The notes: generated by a model from the sequence alone, not told the origin. Shown: positions 40,034-49,821, counted from the stretch's first letter. The stretch: 64,000 nucleotides of DNA from Streptomyces sp. SID12501 (GCF_010550245.1 NZ_JAAGLU010000027.1:1-64000); one strand, 5' to 3'. A program made the numbers and translations.

Positions 40034-42061
40034 ATGACTGAGCGTCAGAAAGACCGGCCGTGGCTCATGCGCACGTACGCCGGTCACTCCACGGCCGAGG
40101 CGTCCAACGAGTTGTACCGGCGCAACCTCGCCAAGGGCCAGACAGGTCTGTCGGTGGCCTTCGACCTGCCGACCCAGACCGGGTACGACCCCGACCACAT
40201 CCTCGCCCGCGGCGAGGTCGGCCGGGTCGGCGTCCCCGTCTCGCACCTCGGTGACATGCGCCGGCTGTTCCAGGACATCCCCCTGGACCAGATGAACACC
40301 TCGATGACGATCAACGCCACCGCCATGTGGCTGCTGGCGCTCTACCAGGTCGTCGCCGAGGAGCAGGGTGTCGACATCACCACGCTCCAGGGGACGACCC
40401 AGAACGACATCGTCAAGGAGTACCTGTCCCGGGGCACGCACGTGTTCCCGCCGGTGCCCTCGCTCCGGCTGACGACCGACATGATCTGCTACACGGTCAA
40501 CCACATCCCCAAGTGGAACCCGATCAACATATGCAGCTATCACCTCCAGGAGGCGGGGGCGACCCCGGTCCAGGAGATCGCGTACGCCATGTCGACGGCC
40601 GTCGCGGTGCTGGACGCCGTACGGGACTCCGGGCAGGTGCCCGCCGAGAAGTTCGGTGACGTCGTCGCCCGTATCTCCTTCTTCGTGAACGCGGGTGTCC
40701 GGTTCATCGAGGAGATGTGCAAGCTGCGGGCGTTCGGGCGGATCTGGGACCAGGTCACGCGCGAGCGGTACGGCATCGAGAACCCCAAGCAGCGGCGCTT
40801 CCGGTACGGCGTGCAGGTCAACTCCCTCGGGCTGACCGAGGCGCAGCCGGAGAACAACGTCCAGCGGATCGTGCTCGAGATGCTGGCGGTGACGCTGTCG
40901 AAGGACGCACGCGCGCGTGCCGTCCAGCTCCCTGCGTGGAACGAGGCGCTGGGCCTGCCCCGGCCCTGGGACCAGCAGTGGTCGCTGCGGATGCAGCAGG
41001 TGCTCGCCTACGAGAGCGACCTGCTGGAGTACGAGGACATCTTCGCCGGGTCGCACGTCGTCGAGGCGAAGGTCGCCGAGCTGGTCGAGGAGTCGCTCGC
41101 CGAGATCGGCCGCATCGAGGAGATGGGCGGCGCGATGGCCGCCGTCGAGTCGGGCTATCTGAAGTCGAACCTCGTCGCCTCGCACGCCGAGCGGCGGGCC
41201 CGTATCGAGTCCGGTCAGGACAAGATCGTGGGCGTCAACATCTTCGAGTCGACCGAGCCGAACCCGCTCACGGCCGACCTCGACGCGGCGATCCAGACGG
41301 TCGATCCGGCTGTCGAGGCCCAGGTGACGTCGGCGCTCCGGGGCTGGCGCGACACGCGGTACCAGCCGCCCTTCAACCACCCGCGTCCCTGCAAGGCGCT
41401 GGAGCGGCTGAAGGAGGCCGCGAAGGGCACCGACAACCTCATGGAGGCCACCCTGGAGTGCGCCCGCGCCGGCGTCACGACCGGCGAGTGGGCCGGGGCC
41501 CTGCGCGAGGTGTTCGGGGAGTTCCGGGCGCCGACAGGTGTCTCGTCCGCGCCGGTCGCGGTGTCCGCCGCGGAGGGCACCGGGCTGGCGCTGGTCCGGC
41601 GCAAGGTGGAGATCACGGCGCGGGAGATGGGCGTCGGCAAGCTCCGTTTCCTGGTCGGCAAGCCGGGTCTGGACGGGCACTCCAACGGCGCCGAGCAGAT
41701 CGCGGTGCGAGCCCGTGACGCCGGGTTCGAGGTGGTCTACCAGGGTATCCGGCTCACCCCGGAGCAGATCGTGGACGCGGCGATAGCCGAGGACGTGCAC
41801 GGTGTCGGCCTGTCCATCCTGTCCGGATCGCACGCCCAGCTGGTGCCGGACGTGGTGGAACGGCTCCGTGTGGCCGGTGCCACAGACGTACCTGTCATCG
41901 CCGGTGGGATCATCCCCCATGGTGACGCCGAAAAGCTCAGGGCTGCCGGCGTGGCCGCGGTCTTCACCCCGAAGGACTTCGACATCACCGGAATCATCGG
42001 CCGCATAGTCGACGAGATCCGGAAAGCGAACAAGCTCGACCCCCTGGAGGTCCCCGCATGA
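40034..42061 (+). CDS. ecm: Ethylmalonyl-CoA mutase (MeaA type)
   Basis: The 675-residue protein has an N-terminal acyl-CoA mutase barrel (TGLSVAFDLPTQTGYDPDH, MTINATAMWLLALYQ, QGTTQNDIVKEYLSRGTHVF). The C-terminal B12-binding domain carries D-x-H-x2-G at LDGHSNG near 546-551. It rearranges (2R)-ethylmalonyl-CoA to methylsuccinyl-CoA with adenosylcobalamin. Single-polypeptide form and location after ccr distinguish it from methylmalonyl-CoA mutase. GGAGG precedes the ATG. Confidence 0.95.
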   Translation: MTERQKDRPWLMRTYAGHSTAEASNELYRRNLAKGQTGLSVAFDLPTQTGYDPDHILARGEVGRVGVPVSHLGDMRRLFQDIPLDQMNTSMTINATAMWLLALYQVVAEEQGVDITTLQGTTQNDIVKEYLSRGTHVFPPVPSLRLTTDMICYTVNHIPKWNPINICSYHLQEAGATPVQEIAYAMSTAVAVLDAVRDSGQVPAEKFGDVVARISFFVNAGVRFIEEMCKLRAFGRIWDQVTRERYGIENPKQRRFRYGVQVNSLGLTEAQPENNVQRIVLEMLAVTLSKDARARAVQLPAWNEALGLPRPWDQQWSLRMQQVLAYESDLLEYEDIFAGSHVVEAKVAELVEESLAEIGRIEEMGGAMAAVESGYLKSNLVASHAERRARIESGQDKIVGVNIFESTEPNPLTADLDAAIQTVDPAVEAQVTSALRGWRDTRYQPPFNHPRPCKALERLKEAAKGTDNLMEATLECARAGVTTGEWAGALREVFGEFRAPTGVSSAPVAVSAAEGTGLALVRRKVEITAREMGVGKLRFLVGKPGLDGHSNGAEQIAVRARDAGFEVVYQGIRLTPEQIVDAAIAEDVHGVGLSILSGSHAQLVPDVVERLRVAGATDVPVIAGGIIPHGDAEKLRAAGVAAVFTPKDFDITGIIGRIVDEIRKANKLDPLEVPA

Positions 42062-43080
42062 CCGCCCACCCGTCTCCCACCGCCACCCTGCCTGACGGCC
42101 GCTTCGCGACCGGCACCTCTTCTCCTGTCAACCGTCTGCGTCCGCGACGCTCCTGTCTCGCGGTCCCCGGGAGCAACCCCCGTTTCCTGGAGAAGGCCCA
42201 GGGCCTGCCGGCCGACCAGGTCTTCCTGGACCTGGAGGACGCGTGCGCCCCGCTGGCCAAGCCCGATGCGCGGCACACCATCGTCAAGTTCCTCAACGAG
42301 GGCGACTGGACGGGCAAGACGAGGGTCGTGCGCGTCAACGACTGGACGACCGAGTGGACGTACCGCGATGTCGTGACAGTGGTCGAGGGCGCGGGCACGA
42401 ATCTCGACTGCATCATGCTGCCGAAGGTGCAGACCGCCCAGCAGGTCGTCGCGCTGGACCTCCTCCTCACCCAGATCGAGAAGACGATGGGCTTCGAGGT
42501 CGGCAGGATCGGCATCGAGGCGCAGATCGAGAACGCCCAGGGCCTCAACAACGTCAACGAGATCGCGACGGCCTCCCCGCGCGTCGAGACGATCATCTTC
42601 GGCCCGGCCGACTTCATGGCGTCGATCAACATGAAGTCGCTCGTCGTGGGTGAGCAGCCGCCCGGCTACCCGGCGGACGCCTACCACTACATCCTGATGA
42701 AGATCCTGATGGCCGCCCGCGCCAACAACCTCCAGGCGATCGACGGCCCCTACCTGCAGATCCGCAACGTCGACGGCTACCGCGAAGTCGCACGGCGTGC
42801 CGCCGCCCTCGGTTTCGACGGCAAGTGGGTGCTGCACCCGGGCCAGGTCGAGGCGTCCAACGAGATCTTCTCGCCGTCCCAGGAGGACTTCGACCACGCC
42901 GAGCTGATCCTGGACGCGTACGAGTACTTCACGTCCGAGGCGGGCGGCAAGAAGGGCTCCGCGATGATCGGCGACGAGATGATCGACGAGGCCAGCCGCA
43001 AGATGGCCCTGGTCATCTCGGGCAAGGGCCGCGCGGCCGGCATGCGGCGCACCTCCAAGTTCGAAGCTCCGGAGGCCTGA
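42058..43080 (+). CDS. mcl: Beta-methylmalyl-CoA / L-malyl-CoA lyase
   Basis: The 340-residue HpcH/HpaI-CitE family protein has RSCLAVPGSNPRFLEKAQG, the metal-binding glutamate/aspartate pair FLDLEDACAPLAK, and GIEAQIENAQGLNNVNEIA with the second acidic ligand. It cleaves beta-methylmalyl-CoA to glyoxylate and propionyl-CoA. The start overlaps ecm by 4 bp (ATGA), so translation is coupled. Confidence 0.92.
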   Translation: MTAHPSPTATLPDGRFATGTSSPVNRLRPRRSCLAVPGSNPRFLEKAQGLPADQVFLDLEDACAPLAKPDARHTIVKFLNEGDWTGKTRVVRVNDWTTEWTYRDVVTVVEGAGTNLDCIMLPKVQTAQQVVALDLLLTQIEKTMGFEVGRIGIEAQIENAQGLNNVNEIATASPRVETIIFGPADFMASINMKSLVVGEQPPGYPADAYHYILMKILMAARANNLQAIDGPYLQIRNVDGYREVARRAAALGFDGKWVLHPGQVEASNEIFSPSQEDFDHAELILDAYEYFTSEAGGKKGSAMIGDEMIDEASRKMALVISGKGRAAGMRRTSKFEAPEA

Positions 43081-43085
43081 GCACC

Positions 43086-43598
43086 ATGCAGTTCGGACGC
43101 ACCTACGAGGAGTTCGAGGTCGGGGCGGTCTACAAGCACTGGCCCGGAAAGACCGTCACGGAGTACGACGACCATCTGTTCTGCCTCCTGACGATGAACC
43201 ACCACCCGCTCCACATGGACGCCAACTACGCGGAGAACACGACCGACTTCGGCAAGAACGTCGTTGTGGGGAACTACGTCTACTCCCTGTTGCTGGGCAT
43301 GTCCGTGCCGGACGTGTCGGGCAAGGCGATCGCGAACCTGGAGGTCGAGTCGCTGAAGCACGTGGCGCCGACCTTCCACGGCGACACGATCTACGGCGAG
43401 ACGACGGTCCTCGACAAGACGCCCTCCCGGTCGAAGAACGACCGCGGGATCGTCTATGTGGAGACCAAGGGCTACAAGCAGGACGGCACGCTGGTCTGTG
43501 TGTTCCGCCGCAAGGTGATGGTGCCGACCGAGACGTACATCAAGGAGCGCGGCGGCGAGCAGCCCGGCCGCCCCCAGCTCAGGGAGCAGGAGAAGTAG
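43086..43598 (+). CDS. mch: Mesaconyl-CoA hydratase (MaoC-like)
   Basis: The 170-residue hot-dog hydratase has the MaoC catalytic segment DHLFCLLTMNHHPLHMDANY (Asp/His pair) and the CoA-side GNYVYSLLLGMSVPDVSGKA. It hydrates mesaconyl-CoA to beta-methylmalyl-CoA, the step before Mcl. Mch of proteobacteria is a fused double hot-dog protein; this is the short actinobacterial form. It sits 5 bp after mcl and 2 bp before mcd. Confidence 0.88.
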   Translation: MQFGRTYEEFEVGAVYKHWPGKTVTEYDDHLFCLLTMNHHPLHMDANYAENTTDFGKNVVVGNYVYSLLLGMSVPDVSGKAIANLEVESLKHVAPTFHGDTIYGETTVLDKTPSRSKNDRGIVYVETKGYKQDGTLVCVFRRKVMVPTETYIKERGGEQPGRPQLREQEK

Positions 43599-43600
43599 CC

Positions 43601-44806
43601 ATGGCGCGACTCGCCCAGACCGCCGGTCTGTCCGACATCCAGCAGGAAATCCTGTCCACGGTCAGGGACTTCGTGGACAAGGAGATCATCCCGGTCGCGA
43701 CCGAGCTGGAGCACCGCGACGAGTATCCGCAAGCGATCGTCGACGGCCTCAAGGAGTTGGGCCTGTTCGGCCTGATGATCCCCGAGGAGTACGGCGGTCT
43801 TGGCGAGTCGCTCCTGACGTACGCGCTCTGCGTCGAGGAGATCGCACGGGGCTGGATGTCGGTCTCCGGGATCATCAACACCCACTTCATCGTGGCGTAC
43901 ATGCTCAAGCAGCACGGCACGCAGGAGCAGAAGGACCACTTCCTGCCGAGGATGGCGGCCGGCGACGTCCGCGGCGCCTTCTCGATGTCGGAGCCGGCGC
44001 TAGGTTCGGACGTGTCGGCCATCACCTCGAAGGCGGTCCGGGACGGCGACGAGTACGTCCTCACCGGCCAGAAGATGTGGCTGACGAACGGCGGAACGTC
44101 CAACCTGGTCGCCGTCCTCGTCCGAAGTGACGAAGGACACCCGGAGGGGACCGCGCCCCACAAGTCGATGACCACCTTCCTGATCGAGAAGGAGCCGGGC
44201 TTCGGTGAGGTCCGGCCCGGGCTCACCATCCCGGGGAAGATCGACAAGATGGGCTACAAGGGCGTAGACACCACCGAACTCATCATGGACGGCCTGCGAA
44301 TTCCGGCCGATCGCGTTCTCGGTGGCGCCACCGGCCGAGGTTTTTACCAAATGATGGACGGTGTCGAGGTGGGGCGCGTGAATGTGGCGGCGCGTGGCTG
44401 CGGCGTCGCTCAGCGTGCGTTCGAACTCGGCGTCTCGTATGCCCAGCAACGGCACACTTTCGGCAAGCCGATCGCCCAGCACCAGGCGATCCAGTTCAAG
44501 CTCGCCGAGATGGCTACCAAGGTCGAGGCCGCCCATGCGATGATGGTGAACGCGGCACGCAAAAAGGACTCCGGTGAGCGAAACGACCTCGAAGCGGGGA
44601 TGGCGAAGTACCTCGCCTCCGAGTACTGCAAAGAGGTCGTGGAAGACGCCTTCCGGATCCACGGCGGCTACGGCTTCTCCAAGGAGTACGAGATCGAGCG
44701 CCTCTACCGGGAGGCCCCGATGCTGCTGATCGGCGAAGGGACCGCCGAGATCCAGAAAATGATCATCGGGCGCAGGTTGCTCGAAGAGTACAAATTCCAG
44801 GGCTGA
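43601..44806 (+). CDS. mcd: Methylsuccinyl-CoA dehydrogenase (acyl-CoA dehydrogenase family)
   Basis: The 401-residue protein has the acyl-CoA dehydrogenase layout: FAD-site MSEPALGSDVSAITSKA and QKMWLTNGG in the middle, and HGGYGFSKEYEIERLYREAP near the end. The base glutamate lies in IGEGTAEIQK. It oxidises (2S)-methylsuccinyl-CoA to mesaconyl-CoA. Assignment to this step rests on its place as the last gene of the ccr operon; by sequence alone it could be another short-chain enzyme. Confidence 0.88.
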   Translation: MARLAQTAGLSDIQQEILSTVRDFVDKEIIPVATELEHRDEYPQAIVDGLKELGLFGLMIPEEYGGLGESLLTYALCVEEIARGWMSVSGIINTHFIVAYMLKQHGTQEQKDHFLPRMAAGDVRGAFSMSEPALGSDVSAITSKAVRDGDEYVLTGQKMWLTNGGTSNLVAVLVRSDEGHPEGTAPHKSMTTFLIEKEPGFGEVRPGLTIPGKIDKMGYKGVDTTELIMDGLRIPADRVLGGATGRGFYQMMDGVEVGRVNVAARGCGVAQRAFELGVSYAQQRHTFGKPIAQHQAIQFKLAEMATKVEAAHAMMVNAARKKDSGERNDLEAGMAKYLASEYCKEVVEDAFRIHGGYGFSKEYEIERLYREAPMLLIGEGTAEIQKMIIGRRLLEEYKFQG

Positions 44807-44975
44807 TTGTCCGCTTCGGGGTGTTTTCTTGGAGAAGAAGGTCACACCCCGTCAGCACTCCTCAGTCGCCGACTCCGCTTCCTGGCTTACCCAGTTGTGG
44901 TCGTGAGCCGCTACGATCGACGGAAAGCCGCCGTCCCCTGATACAGCGCGGCATCATCCGCTACGAAGGTCATCC

Positions 44976-45632
44976 ATGCCCCACAGCCAAACCTCTGCAC
45001 CTCGCGACAGCCTGGCAGGCGTACGCCTGGCGCGCGGAGCATCGCCGTGGCTCCTCCCGACCGTCGCCACCGCAGCCCTCAGCCTGGTACGCGCGCGCAA
45101 GTCCGGCGCCGCCAAGGCCGTGGCCGTACCCGCCACCGCGCTGGCGGCGGGCATGCTGTGGTTCTTCCGCGACCCCGAGCGCGAGATCACGCAGGGCCGG
45201 GTGATCTCACCCGCCGACGGCGTGGTCCAGAGCATCATGCCCTGGAAGGACGGCCGCACCCGCGTCGCGATCTTCATGAGCCCGCTCAACGTACACGTCA
45301 ACCGCGCGCCTCTCTCCGGCACGGTGACGTCCGTCGAGCACATCCCCGGCGGGTTCGTTCCGGCGTTCAACAAGGAGAGCGAGAACAACGAGAGAGTTGT
45401 CTGGCACTTCGACACCGAACTCGGTGACATCGAGATGATCCAGATCGCCGGTGCGGTCGCTCGCCGCATCGTCCCGTACGTCCCGCAGGGCACGAAGGTC
45501 GAGCAGGGCGACCGGATCGGCCTGATCCGCTTCGGCTCGCGCGTCGACATCTACCTCCCCGAGGGTGTCGAGGTCGCGGTCGAGGTCGGCCAGAAGACCG
45601 TGGCAGGGGTGACTCGCATTGACCGTGATTGA
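44976..45632 (+). CDS. psd: Phosphatidylserine decarboxylase proenzyme
   Basis: The 218-residue protein is the short archaeal-type form: one or two N-terminal helices (LLPTVATAALSLV; TALAAGMLWFF), then RDPEREI, SPADGVVQSI, FMSPLNVHVNR and the self-cleavage site FGS near residue 187 (LIRFGSRVD). There Ser becomes the pyruvoyl group. It makes phosphatidylethanolamine. It overlaps pssA by 14 bp, forming a complete phosphatidylethanolamine module. Confidence 0.93.
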   Translation: MPHSQTSAPRDSLAGVRLARGASPWLLPTVATAALSLVRARKSGAAKAVAVPATALAAGMLWFFRDPEREITQGRVISPADGVVQSIMPWKDGRTRVAIFMSPLNVHVNRAPLSGTVTSVEHIPGGFVPAFNKESENNERVVWHFDTELGDIEMIQIAGAVARRIVPYVPQGTKVEQGDRIGLIRFGSRVDIYLPEGVEVAVEVGQKTVAGVTRIDRD

Positions 45633-46470
45633 TCCCGAGACCCAGTGGGTGCCGGAGGCCGACGAGGTGGGTGACGACGAGGAGGAGATGCCTCTTTCTC
45701 TCCGCCTCTCAATAGCGGACACCCTCACCCTCGGCAACGCCACCTGTGGCTTCATGGCGGTGTACTTCACCACCACGGGCATCCTGATCCCCCATCTCAC
45801 CGGCAGTGACGAGTCGGGCATGGCCCGTCACTCGGCGGCGACCGCGGTGATCCTGATGCTCTGCGCGGCGGTCTTCGACCTCTTCGACGGCCTGGTCGCC
45901 CGCAAGCTGCGCTCCTCCCCCATGGGCGCCGAGCTGGACAACCTCTCCGACCTGATCAGCTTCGGCCTCGCGCCGGCGTACTTCGTGCTGGTGTACGGCA
46001 TGGTCGCGGACGACGCCTACCAGAAGGTGGCGGCGGTCGGCGCGATCGTCGTCCTGCTCGCCGTGGTGCTGAGGCTCGCGAGATTCTCGTGCGTGACGGT
46101 GAAGGACGGCACCTTCCAGGGCATGCCGAGTCCCTTCGGCGCCCTGACGGTCGTCTCGATCGTGCTTCTGGAACTGCCGTTCGTGGCCACGCTCATGGCC
46201 ATCGTCGGCACCGCCTGGCTGATGGTGAGCCGGGTCGAGTACCCGAAGCCGCGGGGTCCCCTCGCGATCGCGATGGTCGCCTGGATCGTCTCCGGGATGG
46301 GCCTCCTGGCGGCCTGGGCCTTCGACGCCCCCGGTGGCCAGCTCCTCCTCCAGACCGGCTGCGCCCTGCAGCTCGTCCTGGGCGCGGTGATCCCGCTCTT
46401 CGCCACGGCCCGCCGTGTGAACAACTTCCGCGGCACCCGCCGCGAGGCACGGGCGGCACAGCTGCCGTAG
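45619..46470 (+). CDS. pssA: CDP-diacylglycerol-serine O-phosphatidyltransferase
   Basis: The 283-residue protein has an acidic cytosolic N-terminus and then the CDP-alcohol phosphotransferase motif DGLVARKLRSSPMGAELDNL with the final SD, in a bundle of about eight membrane helices. It makes phosphatidylserine for Psd. A TTG start at 45619 has AGGGG at a proper 9-bp distance; a GTG six bases downstream is the alternative. It reads from within the psd end. Confidence 0.93.
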   Translation: MTVIDPETQWVPEADEVGDDEEEMPLSLRLSIADTLTLGNATCGFMAVYFTTTGILIPHLTGSDESGMARHSAATAVILMLCAAVFDLFDGLVARKLRSSPMGAELDNLSDLISFGLAPAYFVLVYGMVADDAYQKVAAVGAIVVLLAVVLRLARFSCVTVKDGTFQGMPSPFGALTVVSIVLLELPFVATLMAIVGTAWLMVSRVEYPKPRGPLAIAMVAWIVSGMGLLAAWAFDAPGGQLLLQTGCALQLVLGAVIPLFATARRVNNFRGTRREARAAQLP

Positions 46471-46491
46471 CGGTCGCGTGATGTGTTTGTA

Positions 46492-46527
46492 CGGAGGGCC
46501 CCGAACCGGACGGTTCGGGGCCCTCCG
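46492..46527. terminator. Bidirectional hairpin between pssA and the ABC importer operon
   Basis: CGGAGGGCCCCGAACCG pairs perfectly with CGGTTCGGGGCCCTCCG across only 2 nt. It stands between two convergent transcripts and should stop both. Confidence 0.85.
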
Positions 46528-46563
46528 CGTTGCGTACGAGGTTCTTCGGGCTCACGCCAGGGC

Positions 46564-47835
46564 TCACGCGCCCGGCGAGTAGCCCTCCGCGACGGACGAC
46601 GCCTCGGACTCCCGTACGACCTTCATGCCTCCCGTGACGCCCTTGTCGGGCTGGAGGATCACGCTCTCCTTGGAGGAGGGGGCCTTCGGGTCGGTGAAGT
46701 CCTGCGGGCTGCCGAAGCCGACGTCGAACGCGTTGATCGTCAGCAGGGCCTTGTCCACGCCCGCGCGGGTGAGGTCCTTGTTCGCGCAGGCCTTCTTCAG
46801 TGCCTCACCGAAGACGGAGACCGCCGTCCAGCCGGCCACCACACCGTTGTCCAGCGAGTCGCTCGGGTACGCGGCCTGGTAGTCGGCCACGAGTTTCTTC
46901 GCCTGCGGGGTGTCCGCCCCGATGGGCAGGGCCGGTGAGGCGACCCAGTAGTTCTTGGAGAGGGCCGGGCCCGCCTGGGTGGCCAGGAGCTGGGGCGCGA
47001 AGGCCGAGTTGTTGCCGATGACGGGCACGTCGAAGCCGCCGGCCGCGGCCACTCCGACCAGTGAGGCGGCCTGGCGCGGGCCGGCACTGATCACGATCGC
47101 CTTGACTCCCGCCTGTTTCAACGCGGCGACCTGGGCGGTCATGTCGTTGTCGGTCGGCTTGATCTTCTGCTCGACGACCGTCAGCCCCGACTTCTCCGCC
47201 ATGTACTTGGCACCGGCCAGGGCACTCTCCCCGTAGTCCCCCTCGAAGTAGACGTGACCGATCTTGTCACCCTTCTTGATCCCCTTCTCATTGATCAGGA
47301 AGTCGACCGCGTTGATCGTCTCGATGTCGTACGTTGACCCGATCACGCGTATGTACGGGCTGCCGAGCAGTGAGGCCGCCCAAGCCTGCGGGAGCACCAG
47401 GACCTTGTCCTGGCCGTCGATGCGCTGTTTCACCGCCGCGACGAACGGCGAGCCGATGAACTGGGCGAACCCCAGCACCTTCGGTGCCAGCTCCGTGTAG
47501 CCGGAGACGGCCTTCTGCGGGTCGTAGCCGTGGTCGCGGACGGTGAGGGTCACCTGTCGGCCGCAGACGCCTCCGGCGGCGTTCAGCTGCTTCACGTACA
47601 GCTGCTGGGCCTGGGTGACGCTCTTGCCGAGGGTCGCGTAGACCCCGGTCATGTCCGTGAGCGCGCCCAGCGTGATCGTCTTGGCGGAAACGCCCACGTC
47701 CGTCTTGACGCCGCCCGCCGACGCCGAGCCGTTGTCGCCCCCGTCGTCGTCCTTGGCCTTGGAGCTGCACCCGGCCACTGTGAGCAGCACGGCGAGCGCG
47801 CCCGCGGCGGCTCGGGCCGCGTATCTCGTGGTCAT
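46564..47835 (-). CDS. livK: Branched-chain amino acid ABC importer, substrate-binding lipoprotein
   Basis: The 423-residue protein has a lipoprotein signal with lipobox LTVAGC at about 17-22, followed by a Ser/Lys/Asp-rich tether. The type I periplasmic-binding fold of LivJ/LivK proteins follows (ITLGALTDMTGVYATLGKSV, GSPFVAAVKQRIDGQDKVLV). It captures the ligand outside the membrane. It is the last gene of the operon, overlapping livM as ATGA. The ligand may be branched-chain amino acids, amides or urea; the sequence does not decide. Confidence 0.92.
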   Translation of the reverse strand: MTTRYAARAAAGALAVLLTVAGCSSKAKDDDGGDNGSASAGGVKTDVGVSAKTITLGALTDMTGVYATLGKSVTQAQQLYVKQLNAAGGVCGRQVTLTVRDHGYDPQKAVSGYTELAPKVLGFAQFIGSPFVAAVKQRIDGQDKVLVLPQAWAASLLGSPYIRVIGSTYDIETINAVDFLINEKGIKKGDKIGHVYFEGDYGESALAGAKYMAEKSGLTVVEQKIKPTDNDMTAQVAALKQAGVKAIVISAGPRQAASLVGVAAAGGFDVPVIGNNSAFAPQLLATQAGPALSKNYWVASPALPIGADTPQAKKLVADYQAAYPSDSLDNGVVAGWTAVSVFGEALKKACANKDLTRAGVDKALLTINAFDVGFGSPQDFTDPKAPSSKESVILQPDKGVTGGMKVVRESEASSVAEGYSPGA

Positions 47836-48938
47836 CGTTCCTCCCCTGGATTGCGTCCGAAGCGGCGCCGGGCGGCGCCCAGTCTGACCAGCCCTCCCGG
47901 CAGGAAGAGCACCACCGCCACGATGGCGGCGCCGTACAGGTACCGGGACGCCTCGCCCGGTGCGATCCCGCCCGTGCCCGGGGCGGAGACCAGCGGCAGG
48001 GCGTCGCTGTAGCGCGTCAGCAGCTGCGGCAGCAGCGAGACGAAGGCCGCGCCGACCACCGCCCCGGAGACCGAGCCGAGCCCGCCGATGACGATCATGG
48101 CGAGGTACTCCAGCGAGAGTGTGATGCCGTAGTAGTCGGGCACGGTCCGCTGGAAGACGAGGGCGAGCAGGACGCCGGCGAGCCCCGCGTACATCGAGGA
48201 CAGGACGAAGACGGCGGCCCGGTAGCGGGCCACGGGCACGCCGATCACCCCGGCGGCGACACGGTGGTCGCGGACGGCGTTCATGGCCCGCCCGGGCCGT
48301 CCGCGCAGGACTCCACGGGCGAACAGGGCGCCCCCGAGCAGGAGGACGAGTCCGGCGTACCAGAGCTTCTCGGCGGAGCCGAACGGCACGTTGGCGACAA
48401 GGAGTTCGCGGTCGTCGAAGGTGAGGCCGAAGAGGCTCAGGGGCGGTACGTCACGGCCGTTGAAGCCGCCGGTGAGGTCGCGGGCGTTGAACAGGACGTG
48501 CTGGCCGATGAAGATCAGGGCGATGGTGGCGATACCGAGGTAGGGGCCGCGCAGGCGCCCCGCGATCGGGCTGAACAGGCCGCCCGCGACGCCCGCGACG
48601 AGCGTGGCCAGCACGACCGCGAGCCAGGTGGGCAGCCCGAACCCGGTCAGCCCGTCGCCCCCGTCGGAGGCGAACACGCAGTAGGCGTAGGCGCCGACCG
48701 CGAGGAAGAAGGCGTGGCCCATGGAGAGCTGGCCGGTGGCGCCGGTGAGGAGGTTGATGCCGATGGCGCCGATCGCGGCAGCCATCGCGAACAGGCCGGC
48801 CTGGAGCCAGAAGCGGTCCAGGTAGAACGGGAGGGCGAAGAGCAGAAGGGCGCCCGCGGCAGCCGTGTACGTACGCGCGTGCGGTCGGCGGAGCACGCTT
48901 CGGGGCTTGGCGGCCCGGTCGGCGAGGACGTCAGACAC
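47832..48938 (-). CDS. livM: Branched-chain amino acid ABC importer permease LivM
   Basis: The 368-residue protein has about ten hydrophobic helices and the LivM landmarks AIGINLLTGATGQLSMGHAF and the EAA-like loop ending VIGGLGSVSGAVVGAAF. It begins with GTG inside the livH end (8-bp overlap). The N-terminal extension AKPRSVLRRPHARTYT is cytosolic. Confidence 0.92.
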   Translation of the reverse strand: MSDVLADRAAKPRSVLRRPHARTYTAAAGALLLFALPFYLDRFWLQAGLFAMAAAIGAIGINLLTGATGQLSMGHAFFLAVGAYAYCVFASDGGDGLTGFGLPTWLAVVLATLVAGVAGGLFSPIAGRLRGPYLGIATIALIFIGQHVLFNARDLTGGFNGRDVPPLSLFGLTFDDRELLVANVPFGSAEKLWYAGLVLLLGGALFARGVLRGRPGRAMNAVRDHRVAAGVIGVPVARYRAAVFVLSSMYAGLAGVLLALVFQRTVPDYYGITLSLEYLAMIVIGGLGSVSGAVVGAAFVSLLPQLLTRYSDALPLVSAPGTGGIAPGEASRYLYGAAIVAVVLFLPGGLVRLGAARRRFGRNPGEER

Positions 48939-49821
48939 GGGCGGGCTCCTTCGTGCCGAAGAGCCCGGCGGGCCGGACGAGCAGGATCGCGACCATGACC
49001 AGATAGGGCGCGAGGTCGCCGAGGCCCCGGCCCATGAAGGCCAGGTCGCTCTGGTAACCGGTGGCGAGGGACTCGGTGACGCCGACCACCAGGCCGCCGA
49101 CGAGGGCTCCGGTCGTGGAGTCGAGGCCGCCGAGGATGGCGGCCGGGAACGCCTTGAACGCGGCGAGCGAGGTGGCCCGTTCGAGCCCCGGGGTCGGGAA
49201 GACGGTGAGGAAGAGGGCGGCGACGGCCGCGAGTCCGCCCGCGACGGCCCAGGCGCCGAGTGAGACCCGGCCCAGCCTGACCCCCATCAGGGCCGCCGTC
49301 TCCGGGCTCTCGGCCGCCGCGCGCATCGCCACGCCCCAGCTGGTGTAGCGGAACGCGAGCAGGAAGGCCGTGATGAGCAGGGCCGCGGCGACGAAGGCGG
49401 CGATCCGGGTGTGCGCGAGCGAGATCGGGCCGAGGGTGAGGACGGCGTCGCCCCAGGGGTCGCCGAGCGCGAGGACGTCCGTACCGAGGCGGCGGGTGAG
49501 TTCGGTGGTCAGCAGGATGTCGACGCCGATGGTGACGATGGCCAGCACACTGTGGTCGCCGCCCCTGGCACGGCGCATCACCAGGAACTCCACGGCCGCG
49601 CCGACGAGCGCGGCACCGGCGATTCCCGCGAGCAGAGCGAACCAGAAGCCGATGTCGTCGTGGAGGGAGGCGGTGACGTAGCCGCCGGCGAGCAGCAGTG
49701 AGGCGTGCGCGAAGTTGACGACCTCCGTGGCCCGGAAGATCACGACGAAGCCGAGGGCGATCAGGGCGTAGACGCTGCCCATGGAGATGCCGTTGAGGAG
49801 CAGTTCGGCGAAGGTGCTCAT
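48931..49821 (-). CDS. livH: Branched-chain amino acid ABC importer permease LivH
   Basis: The 296-residue permease has LLNGISMGSVYALIALGFVV at its start and AAILGGLDSTTGALVGGLVV in the ATPase-contacting region, both LivH hallmarks. It overlaps livG by 4 bp (ATGA) and livM by 8 bp, so all subunits are made together. Confidence 0.92.
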   Translation of the reverse strand: MSTFAELLLNGISMGSVYALIALGFVVIFRATEVVNFAHASLLLAGGYVTASLHDDIGFWFALLAGIAGAALVGAAVEFLVMRRARGGDHSVLAIVTIGVDILLTTELTRRLGTDVLALGDPWGDAVLTLGPISLAHTRIAAFVAAALLITAFLLAFRYTSWGVAMRAAAESPETAALMGVRLGRVSLGAWAVAGGLAAVAALFLTVFPTPGLERATSLAAFKAFPAAILGGLDSTTGALVGGLVVGVTESLATGYQSDLAFMGRGLGDLAPYLVMVAILLVRPAGLFGTKEPARV

